Origin: Bradysia coprophila
Taxonomy: Eukaryota; Arthropoda; Insecta; Diptera; Sciaridae
Assembly (NCBI RefSeq): GCF_014529535.1
Contig: NW_023503555.1
Location: 6,262,001 to 6,326,000 of the forward strand
Direction of reading: 5' to 3'
Length of the DNA stretch: 64,000 nt
The notes under the pieces are model-generated. The model made no database searches. It was not told where the DNA came from and saw only the letters and a list, made by a program, of their open reading frames with translations. The first letter of the stretch is position 1. Every line of letters starts with the position of its first letter. Made by a program: the position numbers and the translations under genes. Below are positions 43,732 to 54,485 of the stretch, one piece after another.

Positions 43732-44410
43732 AAGCTTAAAGTGATGCTTGAGAGTGATGAGTTTGGACCGGTGTCACCTTTTTATTTTATAAACTGAGAA
43801 CGGTGTCTTAATCAGTGATATTTAACTGTGATATGACTAGTCATAATGCTTCTTTCTCTCTTTTATGTTTTTGTTAAACTATATTAATCCTATATGACCT
43901 GTGATATCATCATCAAATGAGTGTATTCTATTATTTGTAAAATCTTTATTTTTATTTATCTTGACGTAATGTAATCTTTCTATTGTAAGAAAAATTTGCT
44001 ATATGAGCCCTATTTTGTACTTCACACTAGTGTTAAAAGAAGTAATAATAAAATCTATATATAAAAAAAAGAACTCACCGATTGCTTTAAACTGTTATCA
44101 GTACAGAATGGTCCAATCGAATCCTCCTGTAAAAAATTAACCCTCGCACGTGAAGACAAGTTGATAATTGATAATTTTTGGCGGTACATTAGTTGCCGAA
44201 AACTTTGATATCGCGTACTAGTTTAGTTACATTTCTTTAAAAAAAAAACTTGGAATTCGTGAGTTCTTTGATTGGGTATGAATACTCCATCACAGGAATG
44301 TAAGACTGATAGGAACTAAGTGATAAAGGGCCCACAAAAGTATACTCAAAACAGACAGATTTTAAAAATCCATCTGTTATTAACAACTGATACAGAGCCC
44401 ACAAAAGTAT
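43732..44410. other. Intergenic, ~680 bp
   Basis: Nothing coding is supported. AATAATAAAATCTATATATAAAAAAAAG at 44040-44070 could be an old retroposed poly(A) end. Confidence 0.4.
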
Positions 44411-44418
44411 ATCCAAAT

Positions 44419-46147
44419 TAGAGGTGTGCGCCAGTCAAAAATTCTCGGCGGCGGCTAGCCGAGTGTAGATGTGCCGGCGGCGGCGCGCCCAAAACGATAT
44501 TTCTCGGCGGCTCGGCACAGCCGCGGCGCGCCGATATATTTTGAATAATTTAAAAAAAATTCTAAAAATTCATAGAAAAGTCAATGTTTTTACAGATAGT
44601 TAGTCATAAGAATACCTACTTCATTTCTAATACAAGAATTATGAGTTCTTGTGAACTCTGATGTAAAGCCAACAAAGTTTAATTTTTATTTAGTGAAACA
44701 TACTAGACATCAAAATCTGAAGTGAAAGCATTTTCGCTCATAATGTCCACAGCTGGGCTTGAATTAGCAACCTCTGGTTCACAAATCCAACTCCTATCCA
44801 ACTCGACCAACTTCATTTCTTTCAAATTTTGAATCTTTGAAAATTTAATTCGAAGATAAATAAACTGGGTTTGCTTATAGTCGAAAGAACAATGAAACTT
44901 CTAAAGTTCGTTGTTAAAAACTAATTACTTTAGTGGTACGACTCGAGTTTATTTTTCATAAAATGCAGAGGGATCGTCCATAAAGTACGTAACTCGAAAG
45001 AGTCACAGGTAGGTCTGGACATATTGTTACAGATAGCGCAAAATATTCAGAACTATATGGAAACGTAATTACGAGATATAATGATAAGTCTGGAAAATGC
45101 AGATTTTGTGGATCGCCAGAGCTTTAAAAAGTTTAGTTTAGTTTAATTTACAATCCAATCGACGTTATTCATTCCACATACGATTTACACGTTATAATAA
45201 ATACTGTATGTTTTACAGCCACTGAAGATGCCATCCAATGTGATGCGCGAAAAATTTGGCAGAAAATAAAGACAGACAAAATACTGAGCTACATCGTCTT
45301 TTCTTCAAGGAAAGAAACAGAAAACATAAAAAAATCGACAGCTCATTGAGTGGAATTTTTATCACTCAAAAGAGAACACGTATAATAAATACGTAAATGT
45401 CGTAAAGTTGGTAATGCATGTGGAATGAATAGCGTCGATCGGATTGTAATAGTTACTTCTTATAATTCCGAGACTGTCCTAGGCGGTCCTAGGAAGTCAC
45501 TAGTGACTCACTAGAGAGTAAAAAAAACTCTTCTTGAAATGCAAGGTGAGGTAAGAGTCGACTAAAATTTCTTTTCAAAAAACACAAGTTCAACACAAGA
45601 TATTTGTAATATGACATTAAGGCAGATTGTGATTTTAATTTAATTTAATTTAGTTTTAAGTTGACGTAAAACGAGGAAATTATAAGGAATTTTTCCATAC
45701 AAATTGTGTAGTCAATCGACTTATAAATCGAATGTTTACGTCAAATTATAATAATAAGTAAAAATTGCAATTTTCTTATCATTCCACGCGCTTCCTCAGA
45801 AGGAAGTTTACGTACATGCTGTTTTACAGCACTCATCGAACCGTTTTATATCGATGGAATATTCTATATACCTAAACAATAATAGAAATTATGCTTTTAA
45901 AAGACATAACGCGTTAAGAACGAAGATTTGCGTTTGCTTCCATTCAAAGAAACGCTAAGCTCCATCGGAGAAATTTAAAATCGTGATATTTAGTTGAATG
46001 ACGCCCTAAACTTATTTTATTGTCCAGCCGATGAAAACAGTCGGCGGCTGGCGGCGGCTGATGTCATATTTTTGTATCGGCGGCGGCGCTTGGCTGAGTA
46101 CCTCCAGCCGGCGGCGCGCCGGCTGAACTCGGCGGCGCACACCTCTA
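44419..46147. mobile_element. Non-autonomous hAT element with GC-rich ends
   Basis: Ends TAGAGGTGTGCG and CGCACACCTCTA are perfect inverted repeats, bounded by an exact 8-bp duplication ATCCAAAT (44411-44418, 46148-46155). Inside each end lie ~120 bp of GC-rich CGGCGG-type sequence with mirrored GGCGGCGGC...GGCGCGCC words, unlike the AT-rich 1.4 kb centre. No transposase frame is present. The TIR and 8-bp duplication are those of the hAT superfamily. Confidence 0.88.
45150..45455. repeat. Inverted-repeat element nested in the hAT
   Basis: CAATCCAATCGACG(TTATTCATTCCACAT) at the left mirrors ATGTGGAATGAATAGCGTCGATCGGATTG at the right (key words CATTCCACAT / ATGTGGAATG); ATAATAAATAC(TG/GT) lies inside each arm. 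Confidence 0.65.
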
Positions 46148-46155
46148 ATCCAAAT

Positions 46156-48002
46156 GAGACAACTGAAACAGAGCCCACAAAAACATATATGGAGAGGAAG
46201 TAATGAAACAAGAAATAAACCAAACTAGACAGATTTTCGAAATACGTGTATTATTAGCAACCGATAAGAGGGCCCGCAATATACCCAAAATAGACAGATC
46301 TCCAGTGTCTACAAGCCAACCGACCTGGCGAATTTGCCAGAGCGAATCTATTCATCAGAAAATAGAACGCAACGCATGAAGTTCTGAAGGCCTATAACAA
46401 TGATTAGTAAATACAGATAATTATCGATTAATTATTGAAAGAATTGAACATCTGATACTTATATAGGTATTCAATTTTCCGCACTAAAATGCCAAATGTA
46501 GTCTAGTCAGGTAGTTGCCCCAACTCGAAGTAGAATAACCTTTATGCGAAGAGTAATGTTATTTCGAGTGTTTCGATGATAGTAGCTCGATGACGATGAC
46601 TCGTTAAGTCTGCCAATAAATTTGCAACCAGTTGATCAAATGTTATTTATTAATTTAAGGTATTTATGTGTTTCGATTTTTTTTTTTTCTTGTTTTGTTT
46701 TTTTCCATTCAACTCCATGAATGATGTCGATGTTGAAATGGGTCGATTTGCTGTTTTCAAAAAATTTCTAGTAAACTTACATTGAACCACTGATCTACTA
46801 ATACGCTGAGCAAACAAATCCAGATTGTCTATGCCCAATACTATTTACAAACTTTGACATAATTTTGCTCTCTATTCATACACATTCAGATTTCATATAA
46901 ATATACAGATTGATATGCATTTGCAATCAGTTCATCGTATCAATCAATTACATAATCAACTTACTCAATCAATTCAGGTAATTTAAAAAAAAATCAATAT
47001 CTTTGTCACAGTATTGTATGGGTGATTCAGTGGTGGAGTAACGAAAATACGAGAATCGTCGCCCAATGTGATGATTCTCGTATTTTCGTAACCCATAATA
47101 TTTGTAACTTGACAGTTGCGTGTATAAAATCCCATAAGAACTGTCAAGTTTCGAATTCCTAAAGTTACGAACGGCTTGAGAATTTACGCCCAGGGCGTCG
47201 ATTCTCATGAATTTAAAAATTCCTAACTTGACAGTTGTCACCTTAAAAGTTACGAATCGTATGGACCACTCCTAGCATTAATGTGACAACTGTCAAGTTA
47301 CGAATTCTTAAATTCAATAGAATGGGCGCCCACTGCTGTCAAAACCTGCAAGTTTCGAATTCTTCGAGAATCGGCCTCCAGGGTCAATTTTTAAGAGAAC
47401 ATTTTCTCAAATTTTTCTGCATTTTTCCAAAAATTATTTTTGGGACAAATAATGAAAATCTCCGAAAATTCGTGAAAATATTTGAAAATGTTTAATGTTT
47501 GGGAAATTATATCCGACCATTATTTTCTGTGGGACGTCCACTGGAATTTTTCATTACATTTTAATTCTTTAATTCAAAATTAATTAAACGCTCAACCGAT
47601 AACTAATAACGTTAGTTTATAGATCATTTTCATGACCTTGCAAACGTCAGACACGATCCCAGCTGTCAGACATGTTGAAAATTAACGAATGAATTGAACG
47701 AACGATTTTCATGTAAAAACCAGTAAATTGAACGCAGTCAACGTCAATTAATTGAGGTTAAGAAGTACTGGACGAAACATTTAGTGGGGTTACGTTGACG
47801 AGTACCGTATAATGAAAATGATCTATTACCATCCTTTAATGATTTATCAAAAGTTGTACGTCAGGTTGTGTACAAGGAAAGTAGAGTCCTTTTCCATACA
47901 TAGTAGTAGTTCTAGTCCGCGACATCCTACAGTTTACAATCAGTAAAAGTATATTATGAGCTCAGCGTTTGTATAGCAAAAAATTTACTTTTTCAGATTA
48001 AA
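46156..48002. other. Intergenic, ~1.8 kb, with repeat cluster
   Basis: No gene. The cluster 47035-47360 is listed separately. The last ~100 bp include CAATCAGTAAAAGTATATT at 47938-47956, an arthropod-type TCAGT initiator context for the peptide gene downstream. Confidence 0.45.
47035..47360. repeat. Cluster of short inverted and direct repeats
   Basis: GTAACGAAAATACGAGAATC and GATTCTCGTATTTTCGTAAC form a tight hairpin at 47038-47092. AACTTGACAGTT(G) or its complement CAACTGTCAAGTT occurs at about 47106, 47145, 47225 and 47287. Confidence 0.7.
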
Positions 48003-48209
48003 ATGAAGCTATTGTTGGTATTTTTCATTATTACCGCTCTTCTAATGAGTATTACTTTCGCTCAGGAGACTCAGGATTGTAAAGCATTTGACAGTCCATG
48101 TACACGAAATGCCGGTGATGCTGCGGGAGGAAATTGCTGTGGAGACCTCATTTGCCATAAGAATGTTGAGACTTGGGCTGAAGGACGATGCTACAACAAG
48201 GTCGGATAA
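48003..48209 (+). CDS. Small secreted cysteine-rich (knottin-like) peptide, 68 aa
   Basis: Predicted to be secreted: a Lys-led hydrophobic signal peptide of about 20 residues (MKLLLVFF...SITFA) precedes a 48-residue mature peptide. The six mature cysteines are spaced C-x6-C-x10-CC-x4-C-x10-C, the inhibitor-cystine-knot arrangement. Such peptides in insects serve as antimicrobials, protease or channel modulators; nothing here separates these roles. A TTTTTCAG just upstream of the ATG suggests a 5' UTR intron. An AATAAA is at 48249-48254. No close relative is in the window. Confidence 0.75.
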   Translation: MKLLLVFFIITALLMSITFAQETQDCKAFDSPCTRNAGDAAGGNCCGDLICHKNVETWAEGRCYNKVG

Positions 48210-48689
48210 AAAATTCTAAACATTCTAGAATGACTGTGTTTAACTGCAAATAAATTTATTCGTGAATTCAACTCAGTATCATTATCATTTTACAGAAACT
48301 ATTTTCTTCACTTTACCCTTACTCTAACTACAAGAGCTACACATAACGACGCGAATAAGACCCAATCAAAATTTTTCTTTTGGTAATCTGTCAATCGAAC
48401 TAAATTATAAGAAACCAGTCGGTTGAGATGAGAAAACGTTTATTTTCACAAAAAAAATATAAATAAAGGTGCTGCCCTCGTATCGAAGGATGCTTTACTA
48501 CACAGCCTATCTATCTATCAGAAGACAATCTTCTTACTAACAATAAGTCGCGTCGATTTTTTTTACATTTCCGTTAAAAACAGCCAAAATAGCTGAACAT
48601 GATGAAGTTAACAAAAAGTTTTCTCACATGCATTCTCTTCAGCAGGATTTCCAAATATTATACAACCACCAGGAATATGTAGATATGGT
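48210..48689. other. Intergenic, ~480 bp
   Basis: Contains the poly(A) signal of the peptide gene (48249-48254); nothing else is seen. Confidence 0.5.
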
Positions 48690-49139
48690 ATGACCTTAAT
48701 TCCTTGGAGTCATGGAAAAGCTATTCTGTGGGACGTAACAATTAGGGATACATTAGCGCCTTCATACATTAAGGAATCTAGCAAGAAAAAACGGTCAATT
48801 GCGGATAAGGCGGAAAGATTTAAACATAATCATTACAAACATTTGAAAGAAAATTATTTGTTCACTCCGTTAGCTTTCGAAACTTTAGGTTGTATGGGGC
48901 CAGAAACTATGAAATTTGTTCACAAATTGGGATCAATCATGAAGGCTGCTTCAGGAGAACCACGTTCAACAGATTATTTATTACAGAAAAGAATCACAAG
49001 ACGTACTGACATATTTCTGGCCAAGACATTCTTTAAATCGATTTTTCACCATGAAGCCATGATGGCTCATTTTTGGTCAAATGGAGAAAAATGTAGACCA
49101 CGACCAGATCTACATTTTTTCCCATTTGACCAAAAATGA
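48690..49139 (+). pseudogene. Retrotransposon reverse-transcriptase tail, fragment
   Basis: The segment LIPWSHGKAILWDVTIRDTLAPS ... (W-D-V/T, LAPS), YLFTPLAFETLG, GPET and LLQKRI matches a C-terminal module I know from RT-bearing retrotransposon proteins of arthropods and cnidarians, where it is probably a PD-(D/E)xK-like domain. The recognisable part ends near residue 105. The remaining ~45 codons come from an inverted duplication (49002-49204), so the natural C-terminus is lost or altered. No RT is present upstream. Assignment rests on memory of the family. Confidence 0.6.
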
Positions 49140-49204
49140 GCCATCATGGCTTCATGGTGAAAAATCGATTTAAAGAATGTCTTGGCCAGAAATATGTCAG
49201 TACG
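49002..49204. repeat. 96-bp inverted duplication with 11-bp loop
   Basis: Left arm 49002-49097 starts CGTACTGACATATTTCTGGC. The right arm 49109-49204 is its complement with about two mismatches. Loop CCACGACCAGA. The left arm is continuous with retrotransposon coding sequence, so the right arm looks like a copied-back segment. Confidence 0.9.
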
Positions 49205-49403
49205 ATTAATATGTCAGCATGATTCTTTCAATTGTCATTCGAAGAGGGAACGCGGCATGCATTTTGGGAACATTAGGAGCTAATAGAGTAAATGACTTTT
49301 ATTTATTGTAAAATTTATTTTTTGAAAAGATCGATTTTTTACTGGCTGCGCCACTGTGAGCAGTCTTTTTTTTCGCTTGTCAATAAAATAAAAGTTTACT
49401 TGG

Positions 49404-50058
49404 TCAGTTGTATATATGATTATTAATAATGAAAATAGTCTTGACTAGAATCGTTTCAGAAATGATTTTGAGCTTATCACGATTCAACTTGAAATCGTTG
49501 AAGAAATCTAGCACACTTTTGCCGATGCAGCCTCTGCTACCAAACCAAAGTCCTCGCACTGACCAGATCCTCTCGCCAAACGAATCTCTGTAACGCTCCG
49601 CGTAAAGTGGTATGCACTTTTCGTATATTTCGCGCTTCTCCTTGACGATACTGTCATCTTGATTGATGTTGTTGGTTTCGTATCGTTTGGTAGGATCTAT
49701 GATGAACGCGTTTGTTGATTTTGAGTCGAAGGCGATGATATCGCTGAAGCGTGATTTTCCATCCGTGTCAATTGCGAAAACCTCGACGAAACATTCAAAA
49801 CTTCTCTCTCGCAGCAAATCGGCTAGTTCGTGCTTCACGAAATGATGCCTTGATGTGATTAGCAGGCTACTCGATGGACAGCTTCCAGTTACGTGTGCTA
49901 TTGTTTAATTCTCTTTCTCTCTCGCATTTGCGACAGAGGCTGGAAGAGTTCGAGACACCTGGTACCGCATTAAGGTTGGCATAGTTAACGCTTAGCTTAA
50001 TGGCAGATACCCATTCAGACGAAGAGAGTGTGTTCTTGTTGTGCACCATTTGACCACC
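49404..50058 (-). pseudogene. Second retrotransposon RT tail, frameshifted
   Basis: Minus-strand frame 49838-49404 (KHELADLL, DIIAFDSKSTNAFIIDPTKRYE, EKREIYEKCIPLY, GLWFGSRGCI, VDF-like LDFFNDF) and an upstream frame 50049-49867 (EWVSAIKLSVNYANL, VPGV, CRKC) are parts of one module that normally follows the RT domain in arthropod non-LTR elements. The D-I-I ... I-I-D-P-T pattern suggests a PD-(D/E)xK-like nuclease. The two frames are offset by one base near 49895-49905, after RERE, where the expected AHVTGSCPSS reading appears in the other frame. A one-base indel therefore breaks it. The RT itself is missing. Confidence 0.6.
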
Positions 50059-51344
50059 TATTACCGCACTCTCGAAAAATCCTAGTAATACTTCAAGTTC
50101 ACATCCTTGGACACGTGTACTTTTATAAGCCGTGTTTAACCAAAAAAAGGAATTGTCGATTTTTAACTGTTTTTCTTACTTTTTGAAGTTCTTCGACATT
50201 TTTGATGCAAATACCCAAACGTCCGCAGCGCTTTGCGATGGTATGAAGAAATGATCCCATCATCTATAAAATCACAAATATTTATCCAAGCACTGTTTCT
50301 AGCAGTAACACTCGAAGTCAGAGTCACTAAATTTTAAAATATATATGCGTGTGCTGCATGCGTTCGTGCACGGCAGAGTTAAATAAACCAGGCAGGAGCC
50401 GTTCATTTTCGAAACGTCAAATAAGGGACTTAATACACTGTATGAAAATGAACTCAAATGAACACTGACATAAATTGAAAAATTTTATTCGTAAAAAATA
50501 TAGGACTACAAGACTAGGTCCCACCTTTTTGGCGGGTCAGGTCCCTTGACTGAGACTTTTCTAAATGTATTTTTGACGTATTCATAAAAACTTGTCACAT
50601 TTAATACATAATATGTTTACTATATTAATGACTCCACGCAAATGACAGTAAAATTTGACAAAAAAATTTTTCTTGGAAACATTGGGCGTAAGATGGAATG
50701 ATTTTTGACCACTTTTTCAGCTCTCAATTTTATTATAAATTTTCAATTTTCAAGATTTTCACTCAACCTCAAATCATAAATAAAATATGACTCGTGTATA
50801 TACTTCCCACTCGTATGAGCTGTCTATTATTCTGTTTGATTGCCTTTTTGTTACATCAGAGTAGATATATCTTCACATGGTGACATAGTAATAAATGAAC
50901 TTTGTTAGTTTTTGGTTCATCGTTAAAAATAACTCAGTTTACAATATTTTCGGTAAATTGGTACCAATTTCGACTCTATAAAATATTTGTAAAAGGAGAA
51001 ATTTATTGGTAGACCAAGAAAAAATAATCCCTCGATTTCCCATTCACAAAACCTTCAATTGTGAATAAAATGTCACGACTCGTGTGACGGCCCTCGCTTC
51101 GCTCTGGCCACAAACTTCACACTCGTAAAATTTTTACAGTATTCTCTTTGATTCATTTAATTCCATGTATTAAAAAATCTTCAGAAATTAGTTGAGATAA
51201 TTCATCTTATATTGCCTGCAAAAATTTAACTTTTTTATTAAAATTTCTTACACTTTTTAATCAAAGTGTGCTAATGTGATAACAGGCATTTTGCTGGCGT
51301 ATCATGTGGTTGTAAAGGGAGTAAAAAACTACCTACTTGATAAA
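50059..51344. other. Intergenic with repeat copies
   Basis: Holds a copy of the 40664 repeat (50378-50520), a SINE-tail-like segment ACTAGGTCCCACC...GGCGGGTCA (50520-50565), and the GCCCTCGCTTCGCTCTGGCC hairpin (51075-51128). A possible minus-strand exon of 72 bp at about 50190-50261 has TTTTATAG before and GTAAGA after, but is unassigned. Confidence 0.45.
50378..50520 (+). repeat. Interspersed repeat, copy 2 of 40664-40840
   Basis: Direct copy with ACGGCAGAGTTAAATAAACC, GAGCCGTTCATTTTCGAAAC and AACACTGACATAAATTGAAA. Confidence 0.7.
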
Positions 51345-51768
51345 TGACAAAACAACTTGATAGTCAACTATCAAGTTGTTAGTCAACTATCAAGTTGTTA
51401 GTCAACTATCAAATTTGACAGTCAACTATTAAATTTGATAGTCAACCATCAAGTTGTTAGTCAGCTATCAAATTTGATAGTCAACCATCAAGTTGTTAGT
51501 CAACTATGAAGTTGATAGTCAACTATCAAGTTGATAGTCAACTATCAAATTTGAGAGTCAACTATCAAATTTGGTAGTCAACTATCAAATTTGATAGACA
51601 ACCATCAAGTTGTTAGTCAGCTATCAAATTTGATAGTCAACCATCAAGTTGTTAGTCAACTATGAAGTTGATAGTCAACTATCAAGTTGATAGTCAACTA
51701 TCAAATTTGAGAGTCAACTATCAAATTTGGTAGTCAACTATCAAATTTGACAGTCAACTAATGGCTGA
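51345..51768. repeat. Minisatellite of AGTCAACTATCAA(G/A)TTGATT units
   Basis: Units of 18-20 bp such as GATAGTCAACTATCAAATTT with variants TTAGTCAACTATCAAGTTG. A higher-order block of about 150 bp (around 51470 and 51640) is repeated almost exactly. Each unit is itself self-complementary (TTGATAGT...ACTATCAA). Confidence 0.9.
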
Positions 51769-52440
51769 CATAGCTCGCACTTAAAACGCTCATAGCTCCC
51801 AAATGAGCGATTTTTGGAGAAAACCATGAAACACGTGTCGACTAGAATGTGAAACTCTATAACTTTGTCTTTTGAACGAACCATATTTTATGGGTTTTAG
51901 GTCCCATAGCTGAATAGCTTTAAACGCTCATAGCTCCGAAATTATAAGCTTTTAGGAAAATTCCTTTAATTTACATGCTTGACATACCCTGAAAATTTCA
52001 GGCAAATCCACCGAGTAATTAAAAAGTTTCACCGTAACAGAAAGACAAAGTAACAAAGTAAATAACAAAGGTTGGTAAAATTCATCACTTTCAAAATGTA
52101 TGGAAATCAGTTTCTTCATACAAATTTGCAAGTTTTGAAATTTAATATCAAGGTCAAATCTTAACTTTATGAGGCGTGTGATAGCTCGTTGAACTCGTAT
52201 GGACGCCAAGATTACGAATAAAATAATGTGGGGGTAGTAGGGGTAGTAGCAAAGGGGGAAAACTCAAAAAGTTCTTCAGTCCTGCGGAAAATTTTTTTTC
52301 ACAATTTTTTGTGTGAACGGACTTGCGTCACGGTCCTTCACTAACGTAGGGCCATGATCTACAATTGTTTATTTTCTCTCCAAAAATAGCTCATTTGGGA
52401 GCTATGAGCGTTTTAAGTGCGAGCTCTGTCAGTCATTAGT
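51766..52440. repeat. 675-bp inverted-repeat element
   Basis: AATGGCTGACATAGCTCGCAC and TTAAAACGCTCATAGCTCCC at the left mirror GGGAGCTATGAGCGTTTTAA and GTGCGAGCTCTGTCAGTCATT at the right. A third diverged piece of the same unit is at 51915-51945. No coding sequence. Confidence 0.7.
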
Positions 52441-53984
52441 CAAAAAATATGGCAGATAGAAAGTTCGTTTAAACGACAAAGTTATACAGTTTCACATACT
52501 AGTGATACTAGTCGACAAGAATTTCATGATTTTTCCCAAAAATCGTCCATTCGAATGATTTCTTCGCTTTAAAAGACAAAGTTACAGAGTTTCCGATTTA
52601 TGCTATTTGTCTCACAAATTTTTCTAACAACTATCAAATATAATGCACATAAACAAAATATATTAAAGTTACATAGTTACAGCTGTATGTAGATGTGTAC
52701 AGTCATTTATGACATTCGACTTCGTCAAAATTGCCTAAAGTAATGTTATCGAGCGATACATAGTATAAGGAGTAGAGACATAAAGATTGTATGTATCTAT
52801 ATGCAACGCACCCAAGCCAAAAATATGCGTAAGTATATTGATAAGAAGCATAAGTTGCACGCACACATACTACGTGTAACTTACAAAAAGTCCCATGATC
52901 GTAGTTAATTTATTTAACACAGATACCAAATGTCATGTGGAATGTGTGGAACGCAAGTGCTTGGAGAAACAGCGACTACTACGTAATTGACGTCTATTTT
53001 TTTGTTTTGTTGATTTGTTGGTTTTGTCGAGTGCTTTTCGATTTTAACATTTCTTTCATTCTGTGTAACAAGGAATGAAACAACTTCGAGTTTTGTGTTA
53101 AAATTGTTTTAAAATCTTATAAATTGTGTAGGTTTCAGATGTGTTCTTATATAATAAGCCCTAATTTGGCCGTAAAATCGTAAACTTTACTTTGTGTTTG
53201 AGTGATTTGTTTTCGTACATAACTCATTCGGTTCTTGCTTTTTTTTAAAGAAAACTTAATTAATTTGATAATGCAGTAGACAAACTATCTAAATTAATTA
53301 TTTTCCACTAATTTGTCACAACTTTTTATTCATAATTCAATCCTGAAAATTTGTCATTCCAAAAATACATTGCTCGTACGCATACACATCCGCAACCAAC
53401 AAACGTCATTGTCTTGTTAGATTTCTGCCTACATTAAACCAGAGAGCTCTCAATATTTCCGAAATTGTTTCATTAATTCGATTCAACAAATCTTTTACTG
53501 GATGCTTCGATTGATAACTTTCTTGAACTTCGAATAAGGAAAGTGCTATTAAAATCAACAAATTGAAAACAAAAGACAATGTTTATTTCTTGGAGCCATT
53601 TTCATGAAATTTATGCTAGGCAAGTATTTGAATCGTCCAAATTTGATCATGTGCACTGCATTGTTTGCGTAAAGTGCTTTTGGAAGACGTTTACGAAAAG
53701 GTCGCTGAACATTCGTCAATGTTTAAATTCATTGGAGATCTAAACATGAATACAAATCATAAAAATTCAATGGACTGTTGTATTTTATCGATGATGCGAA
53801 GATCTCTACGGCAAATTGGGATGCATATTGGGATCGGCAAAAGATTTAGACAAAGTATTAGAAAACATAGGAAAGAGTTCGATGAAACTGTGTAGTTTAT
53901 GTAAAAAATCTAATAGGAAAATATTACTTTACAAGGTCCCTGATTGTACTTAAAAATGAGAGGCAACCATTCTGTTTTCTGTCA
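52441..53984. other. Intergenic, ~1.5 kb
   Basis: An open frame at 53665-53895 (76 codons) overlaps a second one from an ATG at about 53580 in another frame (VHCIVCVKCFW). Neither is recognised and no splice pair unites them convincingly. Nothing else is supported. Confidence 0.4.
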
Positions 53985-54335
53985 GTGGATCTGAACCTGA
54001 AAATCAAAGCCTGATCTGACCTGATTTTTATTTGACCCGACCTGACCTGATATATTTCCAATTTAACCTGATCTGACCTGACCTGTTTCAGATTTAACTT
54101 GATAACCAGGATTGACGGGATTGACCTGGTTCATTTGCATATTTTTTTATTGTTTCCGTTGCCGCGGAGTTCCAAAATCGTGTTTCTCAATATATTGTTA
54201 AAATAATTTGCGAAACAGGTCAATTCAGTCAGGTAGAAATGATGTCCGGTCAGTGTTTTATATTTTCAGGTTCAACTAAAATCAGGTCAGGTCAAAATCT
54301 ATCAGATCTGGTTCAGGTCAATTCAGGTTTCAGTT
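53985..54335. repeat. Element with mirrored ACCTGA / TCAGGT hexamer clusters
   Basis: The left ~120 bp hold about ten CCTGA(C) words (e.g. GACCTGACCTGAT); the right ~120 bp hold the complement (e.g. CAGGTCAGGTCAAA). The centre is unique. Probably a MITE with simple-repeat termini. Confidence 0.65.
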
Positions 54336-54485
54336 TGTTCCTAATACTACAAAGATGTGTCTGTATTTATTGTCACATAGCACATCCTTCTGACAGGAAA
54401 ACGAAGAATATATTTAACGGGAAAGCGTTGAGCCACGGTTAAAGCTTAGAATTTTATTAAGATTTGAGATAAGCCTAGGAAGTGT

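Noticed and set aside
50190..50261. 72-bp minus-strand exon with splice-like edges
   Set aside because: A single short exon without partners cannot be supported as a gene.
51345..51768. CRISPR-like array
   Set aside because: Units are contiguous with no unique spacers, and the context is eukaryotic.
53580..53895. Small gene with overlapping frames
   Set aside because: No splice pair unites the frames and no family is recognised.
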